DNA from: an uncultured Collinsella sp.
Lineage (GTDB): Bacteria; Actinomycetota; Coriobacteriia; Coriobacteriales; Coriobacteriaceae
Direction: 5' to 3'
NCBI GenBank assembly: GCA_959019945.1
Contig: CAUEQD010000002.1
Location: forward strand, 1-64,000
DNA length: 64,000 nt
In this document: in pieces, positions 15,786-24,977 of the stretch
Layout: the number at the start of each line of letters is the position of its first letter
Position numbering within the stretch: the stretch's first letter is position 1
Position numbers and translations under genes: made by a program
The notes under the pieces: generated by a model
Seen by the model: only the letters and a program-made list of their open reading frames with translations
The model's database searches: none
Told to the model about the DNA's origin: nothing

Positions 15786-16812
15786 CGATCTTGCTGACCG
15801 TGTTCTATATGCCGCTGCTGGTGAGCCGCTTCGCCGAAAGGGTCACGCGAAGCCTCTGTATGTTGCCGTGATCGGATGCCTTGCCGGAGTGCTGGCGACC
15901 GGAGGGGTCGCCTACGCCGTCGTCAATTCCAGCTATTTTGCCTCTGCCTGGGGAAACCACGGCAACGGGGATTCCATTACCTGGACCAACGGCGGCTCAT
16001 CGGGAACTAAATATACCTACACCAGAGAGTTTGGCGATGGCATCGCGCCCCAAAGCCTGGAAGGCGCAGTCCAGGAGGTTAATCTGTCCGTCGAGGGCAA
16101 CGGCTATACGCTTGATATCCATGAGATGGCAATCGACCAAAACGGCTGCGGAGCCGTGACGTTTACGTTGTCCAATCCAAATGGAGTTAACTACTACAAG
16201 CCAGCAGCAGAGATTGGCGAACTTGTTCTCTATGGTGAAGAAGAGCAGGGCATCGGCACGCCCGATATGAAGTTCGGCGAGGAATGGCCTGACACGCGCA
16301 GCACAATTGATAAGGACACATCAAGCGATACTGTCATTAATGGCACGATGTACTTTGCCGCTATGGATCGCGAGCGAGATTTGCAACATGCTGTCACCTG
16401 GAATATCCACTGGACCGAGGGTGAAGGTGAGAATGCGAGGCGGTTTGAGGCGTCGACACCCGAGTTCAATATTGGAGCGTACGTCGATACAAAGGAACTC
16501 CGCTCCGGTGACTCGCCTCTTGAGATTAGCCCGTTTTCCATCCAGACGCACATCGATGATTTGGGCTATGAAGCAGTTGATAATAAGCTGACCGTCAGCT
16601 ACAAGGATGGATCGGAGCAGATTATCGAAGATGACGACGCAGGGGTGTTCAACTTATATTTTTCTTATGGGCGCAATAGCGGAGAGAACATCTGGGTGCC
16701 AACGAAGTTGATTGATGTCGATCAAGTTGTCTCGGTAACGCTTGAGGGCACGAGGTGCACGTCAACAGGAGAGACCGAAACTGAAGTACCCTTTACCATC
16801 GTCTATTCGTAA
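15736..16812 (+). CDS. Membrane-anchored putative anti-sigma factor (DUF4179-like)
   Basis: 358 residues: a short cytoplasmic N-terminus (1-40), one transmembrane segment at about 41-63 (YVAVIGCLAGVLATGGVAYA), and a large extracytoplasmic domain rich in acidic and aromatic residues, like DUF4179-type sensors paired with Firmicutes/Actinobacteria ECF factors. No HxxxCxxC zinc motif is present. It starts at GTG 15736 after AGAGGAGGG within the sigma gene. It probably sequesters the sigma factor at the membrane until an envelope signal arrives; that role is inferred from gene order and topology. Confidence 0.8.
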   Translation: MKSNQIKQAFESVQADSDLADRVLYAAAGEPLRRKGHAKPLYVAVIGCLAGVLATGGVAYAVVNSSYFASAWGNHGNGDSITWTNGGSSGTKYTYTREFGDGIAPQSLEGAVQEVNLSVEGNGYTLDIHEMAIDQNGCGAVTFTLSNPNGVNYYKPAAEIGELVLYGEEEQGIGTPDMKFGEEWPDTRSTIDKDTSSDTVINGTMYFAAMDRERDLQHAVTWNIHWTEGEGENARRFEASTPEFNIGAYVDTKELRSGDSPLEISPFSIQTHIDDLGYEAVDNKLTVSYKDGSEQIIEDDDAGVFNLYFSYGRNSGENIWVPTKLIDVDQVVSVTLEGTRCTSTGETETEVPFTIVYS

Positions 16813-16817
16813 GGTCT

Positions 16818-16851
16818 AGGCCGCTTCCCAAGAGGGGAAGCGGCCTATTTT
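16818..16851 (+). terminator. Intrinsic terminator after the anti-sigma gene
   Basis: AGGCCGCTTCCC/GGGGAAGCGGCCT stem, then ATTTT. Confidence 0.88.
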
Positions 16852-16950
16852 GCGTTATATGGACGGTTAGATTGAACGCTATTTATCTGATTCTCGGAAG
16901 AACGTGGCAAAAGGATGCGAATCACCGTGAAGAGCGACGTTTCCCCAGAT

Positions 16951-16984
16951 AAAACCGACCAAAATAAACCCGTCCCTTTTTGCC
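16951..16984 (-). repeat. Right 34-bp inverted repeat bracketing the sigma/anti-sigma module
   Basis: Reverse-complement partner of 15143-15176 (32 of 34 matches), 1.8 kb away. No transposase gene lies between them. The stretch 16852-16950 shows nothing else. Confidence 0.88.
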
Positions 16985-17013
16985 GGGGAACGTTGCCCCG
17001 ACGAGCACGTCGG

Positions 17014-17148
17014 ATTCCCGGTCCGGGCGGCCCGCTGTTTAAGTTTGTCGCGAGTTCCGCACGAGCCGGAGAGCACTTAATGTGCTCTCCGTGCGAGCCA
17101 GGACTGTAGAGCAGCAAACTTAAACAGCGGGCCGCCCGGACCGGGAAT
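17014..17148. repeat. Large hairpin element 2 (34-bp perfect arms, conserved core)
   Basis: Arms at 17014-17047 and 17115-17148 are perfectly complementary. The 67-nt core (17048-17114) begins TCGCGAGTTCCGCACG and ends AGGACTGTAGAGCAG, and contains the inner stem GGAGAGCAC/GTGCTCTCC. The core ends are identical to the copy at 34317-34383. It lies between the sigma module and the rpsL promoter. Confidence 0.92.
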
Positions 17149-17234
17149 TCGCCCCCGCGCACAGGAGGGGATTCCATTTGTGTAGGCTTTGCGGAAATAT
17201 GGCTATTTTGGGATACGCCCGGCGGCGTGGTCTG

Positions 17235-17263
17235 TTGACGGCACAGCTAACGGCACGTATCCT
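17235..17263 (+). promoter_or_regulatory. Predicted promoter for rpsL-rpsG-fusA-rpsJ
   Basis: TTGACG (17235-17240), a 17-bp spacer and TATCCT (17258-17263). Just upstream, GGATACGCCCGGCGGCGTGG (17211-17230) resembles words in the rplC and rplB upstream regions. Confidence 0.65.
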
Positions 17264-17356
17264 ATCGAACTGCGTGTTTCGTAGGGGGATGCTGACCCCT
17301 CGATTCAAGCCGTTGCACTTTAAAGAAAGCTGGAATCATTCGAGAAGGAGTACGCT

Positions 17357-17734
17357 TTGCCTACTATTAACCAGCTGGTTCGCCAGGGCCGTCGTTCCGT
17401 GCCCAAGAAGTCCAAGAACGCTGCTCTGCAGCACAACTCCCAGAAGCGCGGCGTGTGCACCCGCGTCTTCACCACGAGCCCCAAGAAGCCGAACTCGGCT
17501 CTTCGTAAGGTTGCCCGTGTTCGCCTTGTCAACGGCATCGAAGTTACTGCTTACATCCCGGGTGAGGGCCACAACCTGCAGGAGCACTCCATCGTGCTCG
17601 TCCGCGGCGGTCGTGTCCGTGACCTCCCTGGTGTCCGTTATCACGTCATCCGTGGCGCCTACGACGCTGCTCCGGTCCAGAACCGTATGCAGGCCCGTTC
17701 CAAGTACGGTGCTAAGCGCCCCAAGGCCAAATAA
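17357..17734 (+). CDS. rpsL: 30S ribosomal protein S12
   Basis: 125 residues, typical S12, which shapes the decoding centre and carries the streptomycin-resistance positions in the [10 protein letters not shown] region. It begins at TTG 17357 ([11 protein letters not shown] follows the initiator) with GAAGGAG 6 nt upstream; no better ATG exists. It is first in a four-gene unit with rpsG, fusA and rpsJ. Confidence 0.98.
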   Translation: MPTINQLVRQGRRSVPKKSKNAALQHNSQKRGVCTRVFTTSPKKPNSALRKVARVRLVNGIEVTAYIPGEGHNLQEHSIVLVRGGRVRDLPGVRYHVIRGAYDAAPVQNRMQARSKYGAKRPKAK

Positions 17735-17807
17735 GCCAGATAACGTTTTGATACTTTCGCCGTGTGCCGCCTAAGCGCCGCACGGTAGACACTTAAGGAG
17801 ATTTCAC

Positions 17808-18281
17808 ATGCCGCGTCGTGCAGCAGCTAATCGTCGTGAGGTTCAGCCTGACGCCGTTTACAACAACCGCCTGGTGACTCAGCTCATCAACAAGGTCCTT
17901 CTTGACGGCAAGAAGGCCACCGCTGAGCGCATCGTTTACACCGCTTTCGAGATCGTTGCCGAGAAGTCCGAGGGTGGCGACGCTCTCGCTACCTTCAAGA
18001 AGGCTATGGACAACGTCAAGCCCACGCTCGAGGTTAAGCCCAAGCGTGTCGGTGGCGCTACCTATCAGGTCCCGATGGAGGTCAACTCCCGTCGTTCCAC
18101 CGCTCTGGGTATCCGCTGGATCGTCAACTTCTCCCGCGCTCGCAAGGAGAAGACCATGGCCGAGCGTCTCGCCAACGAGATCCTCGACGCTTCCAACGGC
18201 CTGGGCGCTTCCGTCAAGAAGCGTGAGGACGTCTTCAAGATGGCCGAGGCCAACCGTGCGTTCTCTCACTATCGTTGGTAA
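17808..18281 (+). CDS. rpsG: 30S ribosomal protein S7
   Basis: 157 residues. S7 nucleates assembly of the 3' major domain of 16S rRNA and contacts E-site tRNA. The N-terminal [14 protein letters not shown] and the later [17 protein letters not shown] block match the family. ATG 17808 follows AAGGAG. It sits 73 bp after rpsL and 20 bp before fusA. Confidence 0.98.
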   Translation: MPRRAAANRREVQPDAVYNNRLVTQLINKVLLDGKKATAERIVYTAFEIVAEKSEGGDALATFKKAMDNVKPTLEVKPKRVGGATYQVPMEVNSRRSTALGIRWIVNFSRARKEKTMAERLANEILDASNGLGASVKKREDVFKMAEANRAFSHYRW

Positions 18282-18301
18282 GTTTAAGGTAAGGAACTAA
18301 C

Positions 18302-20401
18302 ATGGCTAAGCCTAAGTACAAGCTTTCCGATACCCGTAACATCGGCATCATGGCTCACATCGATGCCGGTAAGACCACCACGACCGAGCGTATTCTTTAC
18401 TACACCGGTAAGACCCACAAGATCGGTGAGGTCCATGAGGGCGCTGCCACCATGGACTGGATGGTTCAGGAGCAGGAGCGCGGCGTAACCATTACCTCCG
18501 CTGCTACCACGTGCTTCTGGAACAAGGACGGTAAGGACTACCGCATCCAGATCATCGACACCCCGGGCCACGTTGACTTCACCGCCGAGGTCGAGCGCTG
18601 CCTGCGCGTCCTCGATGGCGCTGTCGCCGTCTTCGACGCCGTTGCCGGCGTTCAGCCCCAGTCTGAGACCGTTTGGCGTCAGGCTTCCACCTTCAACGTC
18701 CCCCGCATCGCCTTCATCAACAAGTATGACCGCGTGGGTGCTGACTTCTTCAACGCTATCGAGACCATGAAGGATCGTCTCGACGCTAACGCCGTGGCCG
18801 CTCAGGTCCCGATGGGCGCCGAGGACAACTTCTGGGGCGTCATCGACCTCGTCACCATGACTGCATGGGACTTCAAGGCCGACGACAAGGGCATGACCTA
18901 CCCCGAGCCGATGGACGAGATCCCGGCTGAGTTCGCTGACATCGCTGCCACCAAGCGCGAGGAGCTCCTCGACGCTGCTGCCAGCTTTGACGACGAGCTC
19001 ATGGAGAAGATCCTCATGGAGGAGGACTTCACCGTCGAGGAGCTTAAGGCTGCTCTGCGCAAGGGCGTTCTGGCCAACGAGCTCAACCTCGTCTTCGTGG
19101 GCTCCGCCTACAAGAACAAGGGTGTCCAGGAGCTGCTCGACGCTGTCGTCGACTACCTGCCCAGCCCGCTCGACGTCGAGGCCGTCACCGGTACCGATCC
19201 GGACACCGGCGAGGAGATCGAGCGTCATCCTTCCTTCGACGAGCCCTTCTCCGGCCTGGTCTTCAAGATCATGACCGACCCGTTCGTCGGTAAGCTCACC
19301 TACGTCCGCGTTTACTCCGGCCGCGCCGAGTCCGGCTCCTACGTGATCAACGCTTCCAACGGTCAGCGCGAGCGCCTCGGCCGCATCCTCGAGATGAACG
19401 CCGCCGAGCGTATCGACCGTGACGACGCTGCCGCCGGCGACATCGTCGCTTGCGTCGGCTTCAAGAACTCCACCACCGGTGACACCCTGTGCGCCGAGGG
19501 CAAGGAGATCGTCCTCGAGAAGATCGAGTTCGCTAAGCCCGTTATCGACGTTGCCATCGAGCCCAAGACCAAGGCTGAGCAGGACAAGATGTCCCTGGCT
19601 CTGACCAAGCTCGCCGAGGAGGACCCGACCTTCCAGGTGTCCACCAACCACGAGACCGGCCAGACCATCATCGCCGGCATGGGCGAGCTGCACCTCGAGA
19701 TCATCGTCGACCGTCTGCTCCGCGAGTTCAAGGTTGACGCTAACGTCGGTAAGCCCCAGGTTGCCTACCGCGAGACCGCTGGTCACGACGTCGAGAAGGC
19801 TGAGGGCAAGTTCGTCCGTCAGTCCGGTGGTCGCGGTCAGTACGGCCACGCCGTCATCAAGCTCGAGAAGATGGAGGAGGGCTTCGGCTACGAGTTCGTC
19901 AACGCTATCGTCGGCGGCGTCGTGCCCAAGGAGTACATCCCGTCCATCGACAAGGGCATCCAGGAGGCCCTGAACACCGGTGTTATCGCCGGCTTCCCGG
20001 TCCTCGACGTTAAGGTCACCCTGTTCGACGGTTCTTACCACGAGGTCGACTCCTCCGAGGCCGCCTTCAAGATCGCCGGTTCCATGGCTATCAAGGACGC
20101 TCTCAAGAAGTCCGATCCGCAGCTGCTCGAGCCGATCATGGCTGTCGAGGTCGAGACCCCCGAGCAGTACATGGGCGACGTTATGGGCAACCTCTCCGGT
20201 CGCCGCGGCAAGATCGAGGGCATGGAGGATCGCAAGAACAGCAAGCTCATCCGTGCCAAGGTGCCGCTGGGCGAGATGTTCGGTTACGCTACCGACCTTC
20301 GCTCCCAGACCCAGGGCCGTGCATCCTACACGATGCAGTTCGACTCTTATGAGCCCGCGCCCAAGTCCATCGTGGACGAGGTCATGAGCAAGAACGCCTA
20401 A
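18302..20401 (+). CDS. fusA: Translation elongation factor G
   Basis: 699 residues, the full length of EF-G, the GTPase that drives translocation. The P-loop is [12 protein letters not shown] near the N-terminus, DTPGHVDF is the G3 motif and INKYDR is a G4 variant of NKxD (Tyr replacing the more common Met). Domains II-V follow in order. There is no tuf gene after it; rpsJ comes next, unlike the usual rpsL-rpsG-fusA-tuf order. Confidence 0.98.
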   Translation: MAKPKYKLSDTRNIGIMAHIDAGKTTTTERILYYTGKTHKIGEVHEGAATMDWMVQEQERGVTITSAATTCFWNKDGKDYRIQIIDTPGHVDFTAEVERCLRVLDGAVAVFDAVAGVQPQSETVWRQASTFNVPRIAFINKYDRVGADFFNAIETMKDRLDANAVAAQVPMGAEDNFWGVIDLVTMTAWDFKADDKGMTYPEPMDEIPAEFADIAATKREELLDAAASFDDELMEKILMEEDFTVEELKAALRKGVLANELNLVFVGSAYKNKGVQELLDAVVDYLPSPLDVEAVTGTDPDTGEEIERHPSFDEPFSGLVFKIMTDPFVGKLTYVRVYSGRAESGSYVINASNGQRERLGRILEMNAAERIDRDDAAAGDIVACVGFKNSTTGDTLCAEGKEIVLEKIEFAKPVIDVAIEPKTKAEQDKMSLALTKLAEEDPTFQVSTNHETGQTIIAGMGELHLEIIVDRLLREFKVDANVGKPQVAYRETAGHDVEKAEGKFVRQSGGRGQYGHAVIKLEKMEEGFGYEFVNAIVGGVVPKEYIPSIDKGIQEALNTGVIAGFPVLDVKVTLFDGSYHEVDSSEAAFKIAGSMAIKDALKKSDPQLLEPIMAVEVETPEQYMGDVMGNLSGRRGKIEGMEDRKNSKLIRAKVPLGEMFGYATDLRSQTQGRASYTMQFDSYEPAPKSIVDEVMSKNA

Positions 20402-20461
20402 GTTCGAGCTCCCTGTTACGTAATCCGCGAGAACATCTCTCGCACTCTTTGGAGGTTTAAG

Positions 20462-20770
20462 TTGGCTACCCAGAAGATCCGCATTCGCCTCAAGGGCTAT
20501 GATCACGAGGTCGTCGATCAGTCCGCGAAGCTCATCGTCGAGACCGCTCAGAAGACCGGCGCTCGCGTTTCCGGTCCTGTCCCCCTGCCCACCGAGCGCA
20601 ACCTGTACACGGTTATCCGCTCGCCGCACGTGAACAAGGACTCCCGTGAGCAGTTCGAGATGCGCACCCACAAGCGTCTCATCGACATCCTCGACCCCAC
20701 CTCGGGCACCGTTGATTCGCTCATGCGTCTCGACCTCCCCGCTGGCGTCGACATCGACATCAAGCTCTAA
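20462..20770 (+). CDS. rpsJ: 30S ribosomal protein S10
   Basis: 102 residues, the normal length for S10 (also NusE in antitermination complexes). It contains the characteristic [22 protein letters not shown] block. It begins at TTG 20462 behind GGAGG. A strong terminator follows, so it is the last gene of the rpsL unit. In most bacteria rplC follows directly; here rplC is about 13.9 kb away. Confidence 0.98.
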   Translation: MATQKIRIRLKGYDHEVVDQSAKLIVETAQKTGARVSGPVPLPTERNLYTVIRSPHVNKDSREQFEMRTHKRLIDILDPTSGTVDSLMRLDLPAGVDIDIKL

Positions 20771-20790
20771 GCGATATCGCTCATAGCTTA

Positions 20791-20832
20791 AAGGGCCCCG
20801 CTGCCGTTACGGTAGCGGGGCCCTTTTGTTTT
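20791..20832 (+). terminator. Intrinsic terminator after rpsJ
   Basis: AAGGGCCCCGCTGCCG/CGGTAGCGGGGCCCTT followed by TTGTTTT. Confidence 0.92.
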
Positions 20833-20885
20833 GAATGATGGTTTGGACTGCCGGGTAATGCTGCCGAGTAGGTGGCTGCGGTGAC

Positions 20886-21662
20886 CTATTCGCTCAAGGG
20901 GCGCAGCGATGCCTCCTCAAAATGGAAGGATCGCAAGCCGCCTTCCGTTTCGATACACGCGCGACCAAAGGCGTCGACGGTTTTAAAGATGCCGCGTGCC
21001 AGCTCGTCACCGGCAGGGGAACGGGCGATAACGTGCTCCCCAATCCAATGGAGGTGAGCGACATATTCGCCGTGGACGGGCGCGAGCGGCCCGGCGTTTT
21101 CTTCCATGGCATTGAGCAGATCTGCCCACGCGTCCACAGCGTTTACGACGGTGTGATAGACCTCCTTGAGTAGCACATCGACGGCGGGAACGTTCTCGTT
21201 GAGATCCGAGAGACCGATTGCCGGCAGGCCGCCATCGGGAACCTTCGAGGGCACATAGTTCACATTGGCGCCAATACCGCAGACGGCGAAAGGTTTGCCT
21301 TCGCTATCGCGTGCGGCCTCGACCAGAATGCCGCCGAGCTTGCGCCCTCGCGCGACAAGATCGTTGGGCCACTTGAGGGCTATTTCGCTTGCGAGGCCTT
21401 GCTTTTCGAGCGCCGCGAGCACCGCTAGACCACTGACGGCGGCAAGACCAGAGTACTTTGCAGGATTAACGCATGGACGCAGGACAATCGAAAGCAATAG
21501 GTTGCCGGCGGTTGAATCCCACTTGTGGCCGCGTCGACCGCGTCCTGCTGTCTGAGCCCGGGCGGCAAGTCCTGTGCCGTGCGGCGCTCCCTGTTTTCCT
21601 GCTTCGAGCAGGTCATCGTTGGTCGATCCGGTTACGTCGACAATCGTTAATTGGGCATCCAT
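20886..21662 (-). CDS. birA: Biotin--[acetyl-CoA-carboxylase] ligase (monofunctional)
   Basis: 258 residues. It activates biotin as biotinyl-AMP and attaches it to the carrier lysine of AccB, encoded in the divergent operon. GRGRRG (40-45) is the biotinyl-AMP-binding loop, and KWPNDL near 104 with GGILVEA follow as in the family. There is no N-terminal DNA-binding domain, so it cannot act as a BirA repressor. I choose ATG 21662 because AAGGAGG lies upstream and the family alignment begins there. It shares a control region with fabH that contains two copies of TGTWAACACGTCAACA. Confidence 0.94.
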   Translation of the reverse strand: MDAQLTIVDVTGSTNDDLLEAGKQGAPHGTGLAARAQTAGRGRRGHKWDSTAGNLLLSIVLRPCVNPAKYSGLAAVSGLAVLAALEKQGLASEIALKWPNDLVARGRKLGGILVEAARDSEGKPFAVCGIGANVNYVPSKVPDGGLPAIGLSDLNENVPAVDVLLKEVYHTVVNAVDAWADLLNAMEENAGPLAPVHGEYVAHLHWIGEHVIARSPAGDELARGIFKTVDAFGRACIETEGGLRSFHFEEASLRPLSE

Positions 21663-21756
21663 AGCGGCTGCTACCTCCTTATTGAATAAGTGAATGGCGC
21701 AATGGTGTCGAGAGATAGACACAATGTGAAGCCTTTGTCGCATTTGGACAATTTAA

Positions 21757-21820
21757 TGTTAACACGTCAACAAAGACTGAAATGCGTTATCCTCTCTTGG
21801 TCGATGTAAACACGTCAACA
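21757..21820. promoter_or_regulatory. Duplicated operator-like motif between birA and fabH
   Basis: TGTTAACACGTCAACA (21757-21772) and TGTAAACACGTCAACA (21805-21820) are direct repeats 48 bp apart, each with partial dyad symmetry (TGTT...AACA). A -10-like TATCCT (21788-21793) lies between them, and on the minus strand each copy contains TTGACG, a -35-like hexamer. This looks like the binding site of an unidentified lipid- or biotin-responsive regulator. Confidence 0.6.
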
Positions 21821-21838
21821 ACTCAAAGGAGGTTAGTG

Positions 21839-22798
21839 ATGGGTTTCACGATTCTTGGAACAGGTTCGGCACTTCCTGAGCGCAGTGTTTCCAATGACGA
21901 GCTGTCTGAGTTCCTCGATACCTCGGATGAGTGGATTTTTACTCGCACAGGTATCAAGAGCCGCCACGTCTGCACCACCGAGTCACTTGACGACCTTGCC
22001 GTAGCGGCGAGCGAGCGGGCACTCCAGGTGTCCGGAATCGACGCGAGCCAGCTGGATCTGATCGTCTGCTCGACGACGACGGGTGACCACCTTGTTCCCG
22101 CTGAGGCGTGTGCCGTTGCTGAGCGACTAGGCGCGACGTGCCCTGCCTTCGATGTCTCGGCGGCTTGTGCCGGCTTCGTATTTGCGCTCGATGTCGCCGA
22201 GGGCTATATCGCCCGCAGCCGTGCCGAGCGCGTGCTTGTTGTTGCTGCCGAGCAGATGACGCGCGCGCTCGACTGGACCGACCGTGCCACCTGCGTGCTT
22301 TTTGGCGATGGGGCAGGCGCCGCAGTGATTGAAGCTGGGGGAGACAACCCCCTTGCCGTTGAGCTTTCGACGGCGCCCGACGTCGAGACCTTGCGCGTTC
22401 CCGGTCTGGTCGGCACCTCGCCGTTTAAGGCCTCCGCAGAAAGCGAGAGTGTGCTGTCCATGAATGGCCGCCGCGTGTTCAAGTTCGGCGTCAACGCCAT
22501 CTGCGACACGGTCCATATGCTTGCGAGCGATGCGGGCATTTCGGTCGAAGACATCGATCATTTTGTATTCCATCAGGCCAACGAACGAATCCTGAGCCAG
22601 GCGGTCAAGCGCCTGGGCGTGCCGGACGAGCGCGTGGTTCGCACGTTGCGCGAGACCGGCAACATTTCGAGCGCATGCATTCCGCTTGCCCTCGACCGGC
22701 TGGCAAACGCCGGTGCACTTCACACAGGCGACACCATCGCCTTGGTTGGATTTGGCGCCGGTCTGGATATAGGTGGCTATCTGCTTCGTTGGAAGTAG
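21839..22798 (+). CDS. fabH: Beta-ketoacyl-ACP synthase III
   Basis: 319 residues. It condenses an acyl-CoA primer with malonyl-ACP to start fatty-acid synthesis. The catalytic triad is present: C110 (in SAACAGF), H245 (in FHQAN) and N275 (in GNISSA). ATG 21839 lies behind AAAGGAGG; the upstream in-frame extension to 21782 would overlap the operator and has no ribosome site. It is the first gene of a ten-gene fatty-acid operon. Confidence 0.96.
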   Translation: MGFTILGTGSALPERSVSNDELSEFLDTSDEWIFTRTGIKSRHVCTTESLDDLAVAASERALQVSGIDASQLDLIVCSTTTGDHLVPAEACAVAERLGATCPAFDVSAACAGFVFALDVAEGYIARSRAERVLVVAAEQMTRALDWTDRATCVLFGDGAGAAVIEAGGDNPLAVELSTAPDVETLRVPGLVGTSPFKASAESESVLSMNGRRVFKFGVNAICDTVHMLASDAGISVEDIDHFVFHQANERILSQAVKRLGVPDERVVRTLRETGNISSACIPLALDRLANAGALHTGDTIALVGFGAGLDIGGYLLRWK

Positions 22799-22849
22799 TC
22801 GCACATAGGAAATAAAAACGCCCTAGGGCACAACCAAAGGAGAACTACC

Positions 22850-23086
22850 ATGGCAGATCAGAAGACCTTCGAGCGCGTTTGCGACGTTATCCGCGAGACC
22901 GCCGGTCTTGACGATGTCGAGATGAAGCCCGAGTCCACGCTCGAGGAGATTGGTCTCGACAGTCTGGGTACCGTCGAGATCCTCGTCGCCGTCGAGGACG
23001 AGTTTGGCATTCAGCTCGATACCGAGGAGAACCCCAAGACGGTCGGCGAGTTCGCCGATACAGTCGAGGCGGCATTGGAGAAGTAG
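22850..23086 (+). CDS. acpP: Acyl carrier protein
   Basis: 78 residues, acidic, with the DSL motif whose S38 takes the 4'-phosphopantetheine arm. It carries the growing acyl chain among the enzymes encoded alongside. It starts at ATG 22850 with AAAGGAG upstream and is followed after 2 bases by fabK. Confidence 0.97.
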   Translation: MADQKTFERVCDVIRETAGLDDVEMKPESTLEEIGLDSLGTVEILVAVEDEFGIQLDTEENPKTVGEFADTVEAALEK

Positions 23087-23088
23087 AG

Positions 23089-24033
23089 ATGATCAAGACT
23101 CCTCTCTGCGATCTGCTCGGCATCGAAAAGCCCGTGTTCCAGGGCGGTATGGCCTGGATTGCCGACGCCTCGCTGGCATCGGCCGTATCCGAGGCGGGTG
23201 GCTTAGGGATTATCGCGGCCATGAACGCCGACGCCAACTGGCTGCGCGACCAGATTCACGAGCTGCGCGCCAGGACGGATAAACCCTTTGGCGTCAACGT
23301 CATGCTCATGAGCCCGTTTGCCGACGAGGTCGCGCAGGTCGTGATTGACGAGCGAGTGCCGGTCGTCGTGACGGGTGCCGGTAATCCCACCAAGTACATG
23401 AAAGCTTGGAACGATGCGGGCATCAAGGTCATCCCCGTTGTGGCTTCGGTGGCGCTCGCCCGTCTCGTGGCGCGTCGTGGAGCCACGGCGGTTGTTGCCG
23501 AGGGCACCGAATCGGGCGGCCATATTGGCGAGACCTCGACGATGGCACTGGTACCGCAGGTCGTCGATGCGGTCGACATTCCCGTCGTGGCTGCCGGCGG
23601 TATTGCCGACGGCCGCGGCGTGGCGGCCGCCTTTATGCTGGGCGCTGCCGGCGTCCAGGTGGGTACGCGCTTTCTGGTCGCAGACGAGTGCACCGTCTCG
23701 GAGCAGTACAAAGAGATGGTCCTGAAGGCCAACGACACTTCGACGCGTGCGACCGGTCGCTCGACGGGACATCCAGTGCGCGCCCTCAAGAGCCCCTTCA
23801 CCAACGCCTATGCCAAGAGCGAGGGTTCCGGCGCGAGTGCCGAGGAGCTCGGTACTATGGGAACCGGTGCGCTGCGTAAGGCCGCCAAGGACGGCAACTA
23901 CGAAGAGGGTTCGTTTTTGTGTGGACAGATTGCCGGCATGGTCAACGAGCGTCAGAGCGCACGCGAAATCGTTGACGATCTGGTCGATGGCGCCGAGCGC
24001 GTCCTGAAGGGTGCGTCCGCATGGGTAGCGTAG
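23089..24033 (+). CDS. fabK: Enoyl-ACP reductase II (FMN-dependent)
   Basis: 314 residues of the nitronate monooxygenase/FabK TIM-barrel family. FabK reduces trans-2-enoyl-ACP in the last step of each elongation cycle. Visible features are the N-terminal PVFQGGMAWIADASLA, the GTESGGHIG block and the phosphate-binding AAGGIADGRGVAAA and GAAGVQVGTRF. No FabI homologue is present nearby, so it is the likely sole enoyl reductase of this operon. Its end overlaps fabD by 13 bp. Confidence 0.94.
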   Translation: MIKTPLCDLLGIEKPVFQGGMAWIADASLASAVSEAGGLGIIAAMNADANWLRDQIHELRARTDKPFGVNVMLMSPFADEVAQVVIDERVPVVVTGAGNPTKYMKAWNDAGIKVIPVVASVALARLVARRGATAVVAEGTESGGHIGETSTMALVPQVVDAVDIPVVAAGGIADGRGVAAAFMLGAAGVQVGTRFLVADECTVSEQYKEMVLKANDTSTRATGRSTGHPVRALKSPFTNAYAKSEGSGASAEELGTMGTGALRKAAKDGNYEEGSFLCGQIAGMVNERQSAREIVDDLVDGAERVLKGASAWVA

Positions 24034-24947
24034 CGTTTCTGTTTGCCGGCCAGGGTGCCCAACACCCCGCGATGGGCGTCGACCTGGTCGAGGCATCGCC
24101 GGCGGCTGCCGAGGTGTTCGCGATCGCCGACGAGGTGCGCCCGGGGACCAGCGAGCAGTGCCGGAGCGCCTCCAAGGAGGAGCTCTCGCAGACCGAGAAC
24201 ACGCAGCCTTGCGTGTTCGTGCACGACTTGGCTGTCGCCGTCGCCCTGCGCGAGCGCGGCGTGGTGCCTGCCGCCTGTGCGGGATTCTCGCTGGGCGAGG
24301 TCGCTGCACTCACCTTTGCGGGGGCATTCGATACGCGAGCGGGTTTTGAGCTTGTGTGTGAGCGCGCGGCATTGATGGCCACGGCGGCCGAGCGTCACCC
24401 CGGCGGCATGCGCGCCGTCATCAAACTTGATGCTGCGCAAGTCGAGAACCTGGCTGCGCAGGCCGGCGAGGACTGCTGGCCGGTCAACTACAACAGTCCC
24501 CAGCAGACGGTTGTGGCCGGAGCGCCCGATGCGCTGCAGACCCTCGACGTCCTAGTAAAAGAGGCTGGCGGCCGCGCCATGAAGGTCGCGGTGTCGGGTG
24601 CATTTCATAGCCCCTATATGGCCGAGGCGACAGAGGGGCTGGCGACGTATATCCAAGCCGGCCACGCGCCGTCTCCGCTGCTGATTCCGGTCATGGCAAA
24701 CATGACGGCGGCGCCCTATCCGGCGGACCCGCGAGCGGCATCGGATGTCTTGGCCAATCAGGTGAGCCATGCCGTGCGCTGGGTCGATACGCTGCATGCT
24801 CTGCAGGATCAAGGCATCGACACATTTATTGAGGTCGGCCCCGGCAAAACGCTGTCCGGCCTGGTCAAGCGTACGTTGAGCGACGTTCGTGTGTATTTGT
24901 GCGAGACGGCCGAGCAGGTCGCAGCTATTGCCGACGAGCTCGCATAG
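24021..24947 (+). CDS. fabD: Malonyl-CoA--ACP transacylase
   Basis: 308 residues. It moves malonyl groups from CoA to ACP. The N-terminal FLFAGQGAQ is canonical; the nucleophile S90 lies in GFSLGE, where most homologues have GHSLGE; H196 in GAFHSPYM completes the dyad. The Phe before the serine is an uncommon substitution. It overlaps fabK by 13 bp and precedes fabG by 30 bp. Confidence 0.95.
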   Translation: MGSVAFLFAGQGAQHPAMGVDLVEASPAAAEVFAIADEVRPGTSEQCRSASKEELSQTENTQPCVFVHDLAVAVALRERGVVPAACAGFSLGEVAALTFAGAFDTRAGFELVCERAALMATAAERHPGGMRAVIKLDAAQVENLAAQAGEDCWPVNYNSPQQTVVAGAPDALQTLDVLVKEAGGRAMKVAVSGAFHSPYMAEATEGLATYIQAGHAPSPLLIPVMANMTAAPYPADPRAASDVLANQVSHAVRWVDTLHALQDQGIDTFIEVGPGKTLSGLVKRTLSDVRVYLCETAEQVAAIADELA

Positions 24948-24977
24948 TCCACAGGGCTGTAACCCGAAAGGAATGAC

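Noticed and set aside
17178..17774. A 198-codon plus-strand frame over rpsL
   Set aside because: It is an Arg/Ser-rich shadow of rpsL in another frame.
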